In this document: one piece after another, positions 49,812 to 58,993 of the stretch | Layout of the letters: each line of letters starts with the position of its first letter | How positions within the stretch are numbered: position 1 is the first letter of the stretch | NCBI GenBank assembly: GCA_017936765.1 | Contig: JAGBEX010000023.1 | Location: forward strand, 43,269 to 107,268 | From: Clostridia bacterium | GTDB lineage: Bacteria > Bacillota > Clostridia > Christensenellales > Aristaeellaceae | Direction: 5' to 3' | DNA length: 64,000 nt | Notes under the pieces: model-generated | Told to the model about the DNA's origin: nothing | Databases searched by the model: none | Seen by the model: the letters and a program-made list of their open reading frames with translations, nothing else | Position numbers and translations under genes: made by a program

Positions 49812-50564
49812 ATGGAACCGGTGCGGGTTCTGGTGGCAGAGGACAATCAGGAGCAGCGGGAGGCTTTGGTGAAGGAGCTTGGCCGCTGTGTGGACGTGTG
49901 CGTGGTGGGCGCGGCGAAGAACGGCGTGGAGGCCATTCGACTGATGCGGGAGCGTTTGCCGGCGGTGATGGTGTGCGACATGGTGATGCCCCAGCTGGAT
50001 GGCTTTGCGGTGCTGGAGGCGGTGGCGCGCATGGAGGATGCGCATCGGCCGCGGGTGATCGCCCTCACGGCACTGAGCAGGGAAGACTTTATCACCAGAG
50101 CGATGGAACTGGGTGTGTCTCATTATATGATCAAGCCGGTGGATATGGCGGTGCTGCTGGAGCAGATCCTGCGTCTGGCAGGAAGGGGTGCGCTTCACGA
50201 CCGGCAAGAAGAAAGAACGGTAGAGCATAAGGTGGCGGGAATGTTGCTGGATATGGGCATTCCTGCGCATCTGAGCGGCTATCGTTTTTTGCTTTGTTCG
50301 TCGCTGTTGGCGCTGGAGAGGCCGGACTATTTGGCCAGCATCACCCATGTGCTTTATCCTGCGGTGGCACAGTGCTTTGAAACCACGGCCAGCTGCGTGG
50401 AGCGCTCCATTCGCCACGCCATCAACATGGCCTGGCAGCGGGGTGGCTCGGCGGCCTTTGCGGCGGTGCTGAAAAGGCGCACCTTCTCGGAAAATGAAAA
50501 GCCCACCAACTGCGAACTCATCGCGCTGATCTCCGAGCGGATGCGGCTGCAGGAGTGGGCATGA
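49812..50564 (+). CDS. spo0A: Sporulation master regulator Spo0A
   Basis: A 250-aa response regulator. The receiver has an acidic pair (AEDNQ, 10-11), phospho-acceptor Asp56 (MVCDMVMP) and MIKPVD (Lys). The C-terminal Spo0A DNA-binding domain (about 138-250) is unmistakable: LDMGIPAHLSGYRFL, VLYPAVAQCFETTAS, VERSIRHAINMAWQRG and KPTNCELIALISERM. The helix residue that is Arg in Bacillus (TTASRVER) is Cys195 here. ATG 49812 is preferred over one at 49806 because AGGAG ends directly before the latter. It is not next to spoIVB, the usual neighbour, but beside tRNA-Ala. Its presence implies a spore-forming lineage. Confidence 0.93.
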   Translation: MEPVRVLVAEDNQEQREALVKELGRCVDVCVVGAAKNGVEAIRLMRERLPAVMVCDMVMPQLDGFAVLEAVARMEDAHRPRVIALTALSREDFITRAMELGVSHYMIKPVDMAVLLEQILRLAGRGALHDRQEERTVEHKVAGMLLDMGIPAHLSGYRFLLCSSLLALERPDYLASITHVLYPAVAQCFETTASCVERSIRHAINMAWQRGGSAAFAAVLKRRTFSENEKPTNCELIALISERMRLQEWA

Positions 50565-50567
50565 GCC

Positions 50568-51419
50568 TCAGTCAAACACCGGGTCGTAATCGTCATACCA
50601 CTCCAGGAAGGAATGCTCCTCCCCGCGCCACTTGTAGCCGGGCAGGGTGTCCAGGGTCACGTTGTGGATGGCGTTGAATACGTTCTTTTCCAGGTCAGGG
50701 GTCTCCTGGCACATTTTGCGCAGCAGCTCCTTGATCTCCTTGCGCTTGGAGCCGCCGCCCTGCTCCTCGGTCTTTTCGGTGAAGCGGCAGGCGCATTGGA
50801 TAAAACGCAGGTCGTTGTAGCGGCACCAGGAGATGATGTCGTCCTCGTGGATGCAATACATGGGGCGGATCAGCTCCATGCCGGGGAAGTTGCGGCTGTG
50901 GAGCTTGGGCATCATGCCCTGGAGCTGTGCGCCATAGAACATACCCATTACGGTGGTCTCAATGACATCGTTGAAGTGATGCCCCAGGGCGATCTTGTTG
51001 CAGCCCAGCTGCTGGGCGCCCTTGTACAGGCAGCCCCGGCGCATCCGGGCGCAGAGGTAGCAGGGGTTGGCCGTTTGGCTGTTGGCCACGTCGAACACGT
51101 CGGTCTCGATGATGTGGATGGGCAGCTCCATCAGGGCGGCGTTTTCCTCGATCCTCTGGCGGTTGATGGGGTTGTAGCCGGGATCCATCACCAGGAATTC
51201 CAGCTCGAAGGGGATGTTGGTGTGGCGCTGCAATTCCTGCATCAGCTTGGCCAGGAGCATGGAGTCCTTGCCGCCGGAGATGCACACGGCGATCCTGTCG
51301 CCCGCCTTCACCAATTCGTAGCGCTTCACGGCCACGATGAAGGGCTTCCACAGCTCCTTGCGGAACCGCTTGATGATGCTGCGCTCGATCTTCTCGCAGG
51401 GGGTGAGGTCGCGGGGCAT
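50568..51419 (-). CDS. TtcA/TilS-family tRNA-modifying PP-loop ATPase (TtcA-like)
   Basis: A 283-aa N-type PP-loop protein. SGGKDS at 48-53 binds ATP. CYLCARMRRGCLY (about 125-137) supplies the central CxxC cysteines that in TtcA hold a [4Fe-4S] cluster and carry sulfur to C32 of tRNA. ALGHHFNDVIETTVMGMFYGA and RPMYCIHEDDI are family motifs, followed by a late Cys pair (QCAC). 2-thiocytidine synthesis is likely, but clostridial relatives may act on another substrate. ATG 51419 follows AAAGGAG by eight bases. It converges on spo0A with a three-base gap and no visible terminator. Confidence 0.88.
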   Translation of the reverse strand: MPRDLTPCEKIERSIIKRFRKELWKPFIVAVKRYELVKAGDRIAVCISGGKDSMLLAKLMQELQRHTNIPFELEFLVMDPGYNPINRQRIEENAALMELPIHIIETDVFDVANSQTANPCYLCARMRRGCLYKGAQQLGCNKIALGHHFNDVIETTVMGMFYGAQLQGMMPKLHSRNFPGMELIRPMYCIHEDDIISWCRYNDLRFIQCACRFTEKTEEQGGGSKRKEIKELLRKMCQETPDLEKNVFNAIHNVTLDTLPGYKWRGEEHSFLEWYDDYDPVFD

Positions 51420-51477
51420 GGGATCAGCTCCTTTTGCAGGGGTACACTCGCATTCTTCTTCAGTCAGCCTTGCGGAT

Positions 51478-51670
51478 GACAGCTCTCTCCCGGAGGGAGC
51501 CTGAGTTTGCGTAGCGCGGACGAACATATGCACAGCCAAGTGACTGAACGAAAATGGGTTTCGAAAGGGCCGAACGGCCCTTCGCGGGTGTGCAGAGGGC
51601 AGCGCCCTCTGCTGGGGTCCAGGGGCAAAGCCCCTGGCAGGGGATCAAAGGGGACGGAGTCCCCTTTGGG
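51478..51670 (-). repeat. Hairpin-string repeat downstream of the SRP RNA
   Basis: Starting five bases after the U-run of the SRP RNA and reading on the minus strand: AAAGGGGAC/GTCCCCTTT, CCAGGGGCTTTGCCCCTGG, CAGAGGGCGCTGCCCTCTG and GAAGGGCCGTTCGGCCCTT hairpins, then TTTCGAAACCC (to 51556). A CTCTCCCGGAGGGAG block (51482-51500) follows nearer ttcA. There is no gene in 51420-51680. Confidence 0.85.
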
Positions 51671-51680
51671 CATGAAAAAA

Positions 51681-51803
51681 CCGCGCCACTCAGACTGGGC
51701 GAACCCGCAGCACATCCAGCAAACGCTTATTGCTGCTTCCGTCAGGACCTGACAAGGTTCACGCCGAAGGATCGCACGGGACCCAATCTTCATCGTGACA
51801 CGG
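51681..51803 (-). ncRNA. ffs: Signal recognition particle RNA (small bacterial type)
   Basis: A 123-base RNA. The conserved Ffh-binding tip reads GTGAACCTTGTCAGGTCC then GGAAGCAGC (around 51735-51765). The two ends form a continuous helix: bases 51795-51803 pair with 51681-51689 at all nine positions, and the next arms (AGATTGGG with CCCAGTCT) pair as well. A U-run (51675-51680) directly after the helix makes the RNA its own terminator. With Ffh it targets membrane and secreted proteins. Confidence 0.93.
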
Positions 51804-51810
51804 CCTAAAT

Positions 51811-51839
51811 AGTATACTCTATTTGGTTTGAAATTGCAA
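51811..51839 (-). promoter_or_regulatory. SRP RNA promoter
   Basis: On the minus strand TTGCAA (51834-51839), a 17-base spacer and TATACT (51811-51816), placing the transcript start at about 51803. It begins four bases after the metK stop. Confidence 0.88.
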
Positions 51840-51842
51840 GAC

Positions 51843-53012
<1,170 letters not shown>

Positions 53013-53041
53013 TTGTGTGTCTCCTTTGCTTCGGTCGAAAA

Positions 53042-53075
53042 AGAAAACCGCCTGATTTGCACATGAATCAGGCGG
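53042..53075 (-). terminator. Riboswitch-controlled terminator upstream of metK
   Basis: A 10-bp stem (CCGCCTGATT at 53048-53057 with 53066-53075) followed on the minus strand by a GGTTTTC/T-rich tract, between the S-box aptamer and the metK ribosome site. Confidence 0.85.
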
Positions 53076-53094
53076 GATGCAATCTTGCGACTGT

Positions 53095-53210
53095 CCTTAT
53101 CTGCCAGCGCCCCGGGGTGCGGGTCTGTGCTGCGCTGTGGGATTTGGCACCAAGCAAACGCCGGTTGCCGTGACTTCACAGGGCCCATCCCTCCGTCACT
53201 CGTGATAAGG
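53095..53210 (-). promoter_or_regulatory. SAM-I (S-box) riboswitch
   Basis: The conserved S-box core is present on the minus strand: closing stem CCTTATC/GATAAGG (53204-53210 with 53095-53101), ACGAGTGACGGAGGGA, GGCCCTGTGAAGTC, CGGCAACC, and GGTGCCAAATCC before the closing strand. It binds SAM and then permits the downstream terminator to form. Position and target gene (metK) fit the known class. Confidence 0.95.
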
Positions 53211-53229
53211 TATTCAGTTACCGCTAAGG

Positions 53230-53258
53230 ATGATAGCACACTTCCCCTGGTACGTCAA
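53230..53258 (-). promoter_or_regulatory. metK promoter
   Basis: On the minus strand TTGACG (53253-53258), a 17-base spacer and TATCAT (53230-53235), starting the transcript about 12 bases before the riboswitch. Confidence 0.85.
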
Positions 53259-53313
53259 GGGTTGTAAACAAAAAAGCGAAGGAAATCCTCTCGTAACATC
53301 ATGCCTGGATGAT

Positions 53314-53342
53314 TTGACAACGCTGTTCTCATCCATTATAGT
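53314..53342 (+). promoter_or_regulatory. Promoter of the membrane-anchored protein gene
   Basis: A perfect TTGACA (53314-53319), a 17-base spacer and TATAGT (53337-53342). Confidence 0.88.
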
Positions 53343-53370
53343 AATACATGGATGAAAGGAAGTGAACCCA

Positions 53371-53961
53371 GTGGCCAAGAAGGCGCTGAAGATCATATTG
53401 GGAACCCTATTGACCCTTGCGGTGGTGGCCGTGTTCTATGTGGCGGTGATCCTGGGTCACCCCCAAGCCAACCCGGAAAAGGTGATCGTTTCCCAGGATC
53501 AGCCCCTGCTGACGGCATCCCCCGCCACCACGCTGACCAGCGAGGCGGAATTGGAGGCCATGCTGCGGGCGTTCCCCGTTCCGGCGCTGTATGCTGTGAG
53601 CGGCAGCGGGCTGAACCTCACCGGCGGCATGAGCTACGACGTGGCCTATGGCGATGGCTTTGCCCGGGTGATGCTGCTGAATTACACCGCCGAACTGGCA
53701 GGGCAGCAGCTGCCATTGCAGGTACAGAGCATCTACCCCGCCCGGGCGCTGGACTTTGTACAGAAGGGGGATTACCACATTGCCCAGGTGGCTGGCCAGC
53801 CCCTGGCAGGTATGCAGTCCGTGCGCATGGAGGACGGGGAGAACATCCGCCTCCACGCCCAGGAGGCAGAGGGCATCTATGTGCTGACCGTCCCCACCAT
53901 GACGGCGGATGACCTGGCGGCGGTGACAAGGTCGATGCAGCTGTATGCGGTAAGTGAATAA
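53371..53961 (+). CDS. Membrane-anchored extracytoplasmic protein, unknown function
   Basis: A 196-aa protein with one N-terminal membrane helix (about 6-28: IILGTLLTLAVVAVFYVAVI) and a soluble outer domain of about 165 residues rich in short strands (YDVAYGDGFARVMLLNYTAEL...). It is not recognised. The start is uncertain: GTG 53371 lies nine bases after AAGGAA and is preferred; GTG 53362 overlaps the ribosome site. It has its own promoter and terminator, so it is monocistronic. Confidence 0.72.
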   Translation: MAKKALKIILGTLLTLAVVAVFYVAVILGHPQANPEKVIVSQDQPLLTASPATTLTSEAELEAMLRAFPVPALYAVSGSGLNLTGGMSYDVAYGDGFARVMLLNYTAELAGQQLPLQVQSIYPARALDFVQKGDYHIAQVAGQPLAGMQSVRMEDGENIRLHAQEAEGIYVLTVPTMTADDLAAVTRSMQLYAVSE

Positions 53962-53972
53962 GCCATATGAGG

Positions 53973-53996
53973 CAGCGGACACTCCGCTGTCTTTTT
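53973..53996 (+). terminator. Terminator after the membrane-anchored protein gene
   Basis: A 7-bp stem (CAGCGGA / TCCGCTG), a three-base loop and TCTTTTT, 12 bases after the stop. Confidence 0.8.
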
Positions 53997-54069
53997 CATG
54001 TACGCAAAAGGGTTCGCCCGGCGGCCTGTCGAAATTTTACATATTATTTGTATAAGGGGAGCTGATCCC

Positions 54070-54798
54070 ATGAAACTGACTTGTCTGGGCGTGAACGGCC
54101 CTTTTCCGGCCACCGATGGCGCCACCTCCGGCTATCTGGTGAGCCACAATGATACCCGTCTCCAGCTGGACATGGGCAGCGGTACTTTGGCGGCGCTGTG
54201 CCGCTATACCGCCCCGGAGCAGCTGACGGCGGTGCTGCTGTCCCATTGGCATTACGACCATTGCAGCGACCTGCTGCCCCTGATCTACCGCATGGAGAGC
54301 CTGATGGTGCAGGGCGGGGAGCCGCTGCACATCTATGCGCCGCTGGACAAGCGCTCGCTGGTGCGGCAGGCGCTGCTGGCCAGCCCGGCCTTCTGCCTGC
54401 ATGATGTGCAGAGCGGCGACTGCCTGCAGCTGGGCGACGTGCAGGTGCAGGTGGGTACAGCGCGGCATCCGGTGCCGGGGGTGATGTACCGCCTCACCGC
54501 CGATGGCCGCAGCCTGTGCTATACCGGCGATACCAACGAGGTGGCGGGCATGGTGGACTTTGCCCGGGACTGTGATCTGCTGCTGGCGGACGGTCTCTTC
54601 CCGGAGGCCGCCTGGACGGAGGGTAAGCCCCATCTGTCCGCAGCCCGCGCGGCACAGCTGGCCAAGGACGCAAATGCCGGCCGGGTGATCATCACCCACC
54701 TGAACCCTGGCATTGACCCCGTGGGGCTGCTGGCCGAGGCGCGGGCGGTGCGGCTGGACGCGGAGCTGGCCGAGCGCTTTGCCACCTACAACGTATGA
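54070..54798 (+). CDS. Metallo-beta-lactamase-fold hydrolase (RNase Z/phosphodiesterase-like)
   Basis: A 242-aa MBL-fold protein with zinc ligands LSHWHYDHCSD (HxHxDH), CYTGDTN (Asp) and a final His in VIITHLNPG. The fold resembles ElaC/RNase Z and cyclic phosphodiesterases, but the exosite arm of RNase Z is not evident, so the substrate is open. ATG 54070 follows AAGGGGAG. Its stop overlaps the comEC start (ATGA), which couples translation to the next gene; ComEC itself ends with another MBL domain. Confidence 0.82.
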   Translation: MKLTCLGVNGPFPATDGATSGYLVSHNDTRLQLDMGSGTLAALCRYTAPEQLTAVLLSHWHYDHCSDLLPLIYRMESLMVQGGEPLHIYAPLDKRSLVRQALLASPAFCLHDVQSGDCLQLGDVQVQVGTARHPVPGVMYRLTADGRSLCYTGDTNEVAGMVDFARDCDLLLADGLFPEAAWTEGKPHLSAARAAQLAKDANAGRVIITHLNPGIDPVGLLAEARAVRLDAELAERFATYNV

Positions 54799-57038
54799 CC
54801 TACCGGGACTATGCCTGGCTGCTGCCGGGCGCGGCCCTGGCGCTGGCGGCGGGCATTTTGATCGGCCGGGCAGCGGCGGCGTGGGTGCTGTTTATTCCGC
54901 TGGTGCTGTGCGCCGTGTTGGCTTGTTGGCTGCTGAAGTGGTCGCAGCGCTTTGCCGGTGCCATGGCGGTGGTGCTGGCCGTGGGGTGCCTGCTGGGGTA
55001 TGTTGCTTATCATCCCGCGCTGCCCCGGGAGGGCGAGTACACCGTTTCCGGCGTGGTGGCGGAGGATATCCGCCTGCGGGAGGACGGCCAGGTACGCAGC
55101 CTGTTGCGGGATGTGACGCTGAATGGCAAAAGGCTGCACAGCGGCGCGTATTGGTCATTCTACCTGAAGGATGAAGAACCCCTGCCGGAAGGGTTGACGC
55201 CGGGCTGTCGCATCACGGTAACGGCGCAGGTCTATCACCCCGGCGGAGCGGATAACCCCGGCGGCTACGACTTCCGGGAATACCTTTTGCAAAAGAACGT
55301 CACCATTGGCGTATATGGCCGGGACGGGCTGCAAACGGAGGCCAGCTGGCATCCCATGGGCATGGCGGCGGCGCTGCGGCACAGGCTGTCCCAATGGCTG
55401 ATGCAGGCCATGGGGCAGCAAGCTGGGGAGTATGCCTCCACGCTGCTGCTGGGCAGCCAGAACCTGATCCAGGAAAGCGATCGGCAGGCCTTCAGTCGGC
55501 TGGGGATAGCCCACATCCTGTCGGTATCCGGCTTCCATGTGGGCGTGCTGGCTGGGCTGATGAGCAAGCTCCTGTGGAAGCTGCGGCTTTCCAGAAAACT
55601 GCGCTTTGCCGTCACCGCGGCGGTGCTGGCGGTCTACTGCTGGCTCACGGGCATGAATGCCCCGGTGCTGCGGGCGGCCATGCTGTTTCTGCTGTTCGAG
55701 TTCGGCGCTCTCAAGCATCGGCAGCGCAGTTCGCTGCATTTGCTCAGCGCGGCGTGGATCATTCAGCTGGTGCTGTCTCCGGCGCAGCTTACCAGCCTGA
55801 GCTTTCAATTGACCTATGGCGCTATGCTGGGGTTGACGCTGGTGGCGCCCTGGCTGAAAGGCCTGTGGACGCCCAAGCATCTGGAAAAGCCGTGGAACGG
55901 GTTGTGCCAGGCGCTGGGTGCGCAGATCGGCATTCTGCTGCCGGAACTGTACTGGTTCCAGGAGCTGCCCCTGCTGGGCATCGGCCTGAACGTGCTGGTG
56001 CTGGGTGCCGCCACGGGGCTGATCATGCTTTGCTGGGTCACCCTGGCGCTGCTGCCCTTTCCTCCGCTGGCTGCGCTGGTGGGGCGGTTGACGGCGCTGC
56101 TGCTGGATGGTATGCTGATGGTGGTGCGTTGCCTGGGCGAAGCACCGGGCATCACCCTGTGGACGTGCAGAGCCAATCTGCTCACGGCGGTGGCCTGGGT
56201 GCTGCTGGTGGCGGGCATGAGCTGGTGGTGGCGCAAGCGCCGAGCGCTGGCCATCGCGCTAAGCGTGGCGCTGCTGATCGTTTCAGTCTTCCCGTGGCCG
56301 CAGCATGGCACGCAGTATGTGCAGCTCAGCGTGGGTGAGGCCGATGCGGCGGTTTTGCAGGACGAAGGCTTCTCCATGGCCATCGATACTGGCGAGGACG
56401 GCGAAGCCCTGACCAGCTTCTTGCACCAGCGGCGCATCAGCCTGGATGTCCTGATGCTGACGCATCTCCACGCCGACCATGCTGCTGGCGTGGCTGCGCT
56501 GGTGGAGAGCCGCATCCCGGTGACCAGGTGCTATCTGCCCTGGGATGCAGAAAAGTCCCTGGTGGACGAAGAAGTGCTTGCGGCGCTGGAGCAGCTGCGC
56601 AGCACCGGCACGGAGATCGTTTATGTGGCGCGGGGTGATGAGATCACCTTGCCCAGCGGCAAGCTCACGGTGCTGTGGCCGGAGCGGGACAGGGTGCGGC
56701 CAAACCAGGATGCCAACCTGTATAGCATGGCATTGCTGGCAGAGGTGAGGGGCAGCACCATGCTGCTCACCGGCGACCTGGAGGGCGCTTATGAAATGTA
56801 TGCCGCCGCGCCTGCGGATGTGCTGAAGGCGGCGCACCATGGCTCGGAAAGCAGCACGTCGCCCGCCTTTTTGCAGGCGGTCGCGCCGCAACTGCTGCTC
56901 CTGTCCTGCGGCAGCGAGGAGAGAAGTGCCTCCATGGAGGCGCGGCGGGGAGATATCCCTATGGCAGATACCAGCGTGAACGGCGCTGTGACCATCAATT
57001 TTGAACCGGACGGCTTTACTGTGGAAACCATGCGGTGA
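54795..57038 (+). CDS. comEC: ComEC/Rec2 competence DNA-uptake channel
   Basis: A 747-aa integral membrane protein with the three-part ComEC layout: an N-terminal OB-like region (about 60-165: YTVSGVVAEDIRLREDG), a competence channel domain with the signature LGIAHILSVSGFHVGVLAGL (about 235-255) and many helices up to about 490, and a C-terminal MBL nuclease-like domain (LMLTHLHADHAAG, LLTGDLEG, LKAAHHGSESSTS). It moves one DNA strand across the membrane in transformation. holA follows after 15 bases, a usual Firmicutes neighbourhood. No other competence gene is in the window. Confidence 0.94.
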   Translation: MTYRDYAWLLPGAALALAAGILIGRAAAAWVLFIPLVLCAVLACWLLKWSQRFAGAMAVVLAVGCLLGYVAYHPALPREGEYTVSGVVAEDIRLREDGQVRSLLRDVTLNGKRLHSGAYWSFYLKDEEPLPEGLTPGCRITVTAQVYHPGGADNPGGYDFREYLLQKNVTIGVYGRDGLQTEASWHPMGMAAALRHRLSQWLMQAMGQQAGEYASTLLLGSQNLIQESDRQAFSRLGIAHILSVSGFHVGVLAGLMSKLLWKLRLSRKLRFAVTAAVLAVYCWLTGMNAPVLRAAMLFLLFEFGALKHRQRSSLHLLSAAWIIQLVLSPAQLTSLSFQLTYGAMLGLTLVAPWLKGLWTPKHLEKPWNGLCQALGAQIGILLPELYWFQELPLLGIGLNVLVLGAATGLIMLCWVTLALLPFPPLAALVGRLTALLLDGMLMVVRCLGEAPGITLWTCRANLLTAVAWVLLVAGMSWWWRKRRALAIALSVALLIVSVFPWPQHGTQYVQLSVGEADAAVLQDEGFSMAIDTGEDGEALTSFLHQRRISLDVLMLTHLHADHAAGVAALVESRIPVTRCYLPWDAEKSLVDEEVLAALEQLRSTGTEIVYVARGDEITLPSGKLTVLWPERDRVRPNQDANLYSMALLAEVRGSTMLLTGDLEGAYEMYAAAPADVLKAAHHGSESSTSPAFLQAVAPQLLLLSCGSEERSASMEARRGDIPMADTSVNGAVTINFEPDGFTVETMR

Positions 57039-57053
57039 GCCGGAGAGGAGACT

Positions 57054-58070
57054 ATGGATCGCAAGGAATTTATGCAGGCCATCAAGGAAGGCAAGCTGCG
57101 GGGCGCATACCTGCTGGAGGGGACGGAGGAAAACATCAAGGCCGCCGCCCTTTCGGCGCTGCGCAAGAAGCTCTTGCCCGAAGGCCTGGAGGAACTGAAC
57201 GAGAACCTGCTGGACAATCCCCCCACCGATGCGCTGATCGCCGCGGCGGAAACGCTGCCCTTCCTGGCCGACCAGCGGCTGGTGGTGGTGCGGGAGCATC
57301 CGGCGCTGACGGGCCGTGCCGAGGCGGACGACCGGCTGCTGGACTATTTGCAGCAGGTGCCGGAAAGCTGCGTTATGGTGTTTGTGCAGCGGGGCAAGGC
57401 GGACGCCCGCAAGAAGCTCTACAAGGCGGTGCAGAAGCATGGCACCGTGGTGAGCTTTGCCCAGTTGAACGATGTGGAGCTGAACCAATGGATCATCCGC
57501 AGCTTTGGCAGCATGGGCAAGCAATGCGCACCGCAAACGGCCTCGCTGCTGGCCTTCACCGTGGGCAACGACACCGCCCTTCTGCACACCGAAATGGAAA
57601 AGCTGGCTGCCCTGGCCGGGGAGAGAGCGGATATCCTGGACGAGGACGTGCGGGCGGTGTCCACCCGCTCCATTGAGTGTACGGTGTTTGAAATGGTGGA
57701 CGCTGTGGTGGCCGGGCAGGAGGGCAAGGCCTTTGGCCTGCTGCGGGATATGCTCATCAGCGGCTCCGACCGGATCGGCATCCTGGCCATGCTACTGCGG
57801 CAATATCGCCTCTTGCAGCACGTGAAGATCATGCAATTTGAAAAGAAGAGCGCCCAGGAGATCAAGCAGAAGCTGGGCATTGCGCCCTTTGCGGCGGAGC
57901 GGTGCATCCGGCAGGCTCAGGCCTACACCGGGCGCGAGGTGAAGCAGGTGGTGGAGATCTGCCTGGACACGGAGTACCGCATCAAGAGCGGCCGGATGAA
58001 CCAGGAAGGCTCGCTGCAGGCAGCCATGCTGGAGATTTTCGCCCTGCGCCACCAGCGCAGGCAGGCATAA
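57054..58070 (+). CDS. holA: DNA polymerase III subunit delta
   Basis: A 338-aa clamp-loader subunit that opens the sliding clamp. It has the HolA pattern: the N-terminal GAYLLEGTEENIKAAALSAL, LPFLADQRLVVVREHP, SCVMVFVQRGKADARKKLYK, WIIRSFGSMG, and C-terminal LLRQYRLLQHVKIM and IAPFAAERCIRQAQAY. No Walker motif, as is normal for delta. The ribosome site GGAGAGGAG precedes ATG 57054. It is transcribed with comEC. Confidence 0.95.
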   Translation: MDRKEFMQAIKEGKLRGAYLLEGTEENIKAAALSALRKKLLPEGLEELNENLLDNPPTDALIAAAETLPFLADQRLVVVREHPALTGRAEADDRLLDYLQQVPESCVMVFVQRGKADARKKLYKAVQKHGTVVSFAQLNDVELNQWIIRSFGSMGKQCAPQTASLLAFTVGNDTALLHTEMEKLAALAGERADILDEDVRAVSTRSIECTVFEMVDAVVAGQEGKAFGLLRDMLISGSDRIGILAMLLRQYRLLQHVKIMQFEKKSAQEIKQKLGIAPFAAERCIRQAQAYTGREVKQVVEICLDTEYRIKSGRMNQEGSLQAAMLEIFALRHQRRQA

Positions 58071-58080
58071 GGAGAAAACT

Positions 58081-58626
58081 ATGCGTCGTGCAGATATGCA
58101 AAAGCTGTTTATTACCGAGTATCAGGTGGATCCCAAAACCGGCAAGGACAAGGCGGTGAGCCGCTACATCGGCACCTGGTACACCATGGACAAAAAGCTC
58201 CGCTGCACCTGCGCTCTCTTGTGCCTGGCGGGCTGGGTGCTGGCGGTGGCAGCGTTTATCACCGCGGGCGTGCTGCCCACCTGGACGGGACTGTGCAATT
58301 ATGTGGTACCGTGGTACATCCTGTGTATGCTGCCCCTGTTCTACCTGCTGCTGGGCAGCATGAAGCTGCTGCGGCTGAAGAAGCAGTTCACCGAGATCGA
58401 CAAATCCGAGAGCCTGGGCTACCTGAAAACCTCCGGCATCGGGCTGGCGGTGCTGGGCGCGGTGTGGAGCATTACCACCGTCGTCTTCCTTCTGACCAGC
58501 AACAAGACTATGATGCTGGCCAACGAGCTGATCTTCCTGGGCTGCGCGGTGGTGAACGCTGCGGTGGGCGCGGCGGCGTGGGGAATGGGGAAGAAGACGG
58601 GGGAGAAGGTTCGGGAAAATGAATAA
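58081..58626 (+). CDS. Four-helix membrane protein, unknown function
   Basis: A 181-aa protein with four predicted membrane helices: about 42-63 (CALLCLAGWVLAVAAFITAG), 76-97 (VVPWYILCMLPLFYLLLG), 120-142 and 150-168. The N-terminal 40 residues are polar and the C-terminus basic. The family is not recognised. GGAG lies six bases before ATG 58081, and the gene follows holA by 10 bases, so it is the tail of the comEC-holA unit. Confidence 0.75.
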   Translation: MRRADMQKLFITEYQVDPKTGKDKAVSRYIGTWYTMDKKLRCTCALLCLAGWVLAVAAFITAGVLPTWTGLCNYVVPWYILCMLPLFYLLLGSMKLLRLKKQFTEIDKSESLGYLKTSGIGLAVLGAVWSITTVVFLLTSNKTMMLANELIFLGCAVVNAAVGAAAWGMGKKTGEKVRENE

Positions 58627-58672
58627 TGAATAGTGAATAATGAATGATGAATAATGAATGATGAATAATGTT
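58617..58672 (+). repeat. AT-rich simple repeat (AATGA/ATAAT units)
   Basis: Tandem GAATGATGAATAAT-like units over about 55 bases right at the end of the preceding gene. A similar ATTATGA run occurs at 63332-63360. Both lie on the outer side of a larger repeat block. Confidence 0.8.
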
Positions 58673-58677
58673 AGTGT

Positions 58678-58992
58678 GTGGCGGCGGGCGATCGCAGATC
58701 GCCCCTACAGGTGCAAGAATATGTAAGGCGTTGAGGCAAGGGGCAGAACCACTCCTTCCGTCAGCCGCAAGCGGCTGCCACCTCCCTCGGAGAGGGAGGC
58801 TTAGTTGCCGCCTCCGCGTCGCGGCGCATCTGATATGCGCCGTGACCCCTGCAAAGGAAAAACCCACTTCCAATACAGAAAGTGGGTTTCGAAAGGGCCG
58901 AACGGCCCTTCGCGGGTTGTCAGGGCAGCGCCCTGACCGGGATTCCCAAGGGCAGCGCCCTTGGGCGGAGTCCAGAGGCAGAGCCTCTGGTG
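58678..58992 (-). repeat. Fullest copy of the composite intergenic repeat
   Basis: Reading on the minus strand from the stop at 58994: CCAGAGGCTCTGCCTCTGG, CCCAAGGGCGCTGCCCTTGGG, GTCAGGGCGCTGCCCTGAC and GAAGGGCCGTTCGGCCCTT hairpins, then TTTCGAAACCC and a CCCACTTTCTGTATT palindrome (58863-58887). The GTCACGGCGCAT palindrome (58819-58846), the CCTCCCTCGGAGAGGGAGG block with its GCGGCTGCC neighbour (58741-58801), and the GGGCGATCGCAGATCGCCC palindrome (58685-58705) follow. There is no gene here. Confidence 0.85.
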
Positions 58993-58993
58993 G

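Noticed and set aside
53362..53364. GTG 53362 as the start of the membrane-anchored protein
   Set aside because: It overlaps the AAGGAA ribosome site; GTG 53371 has proper spacing.
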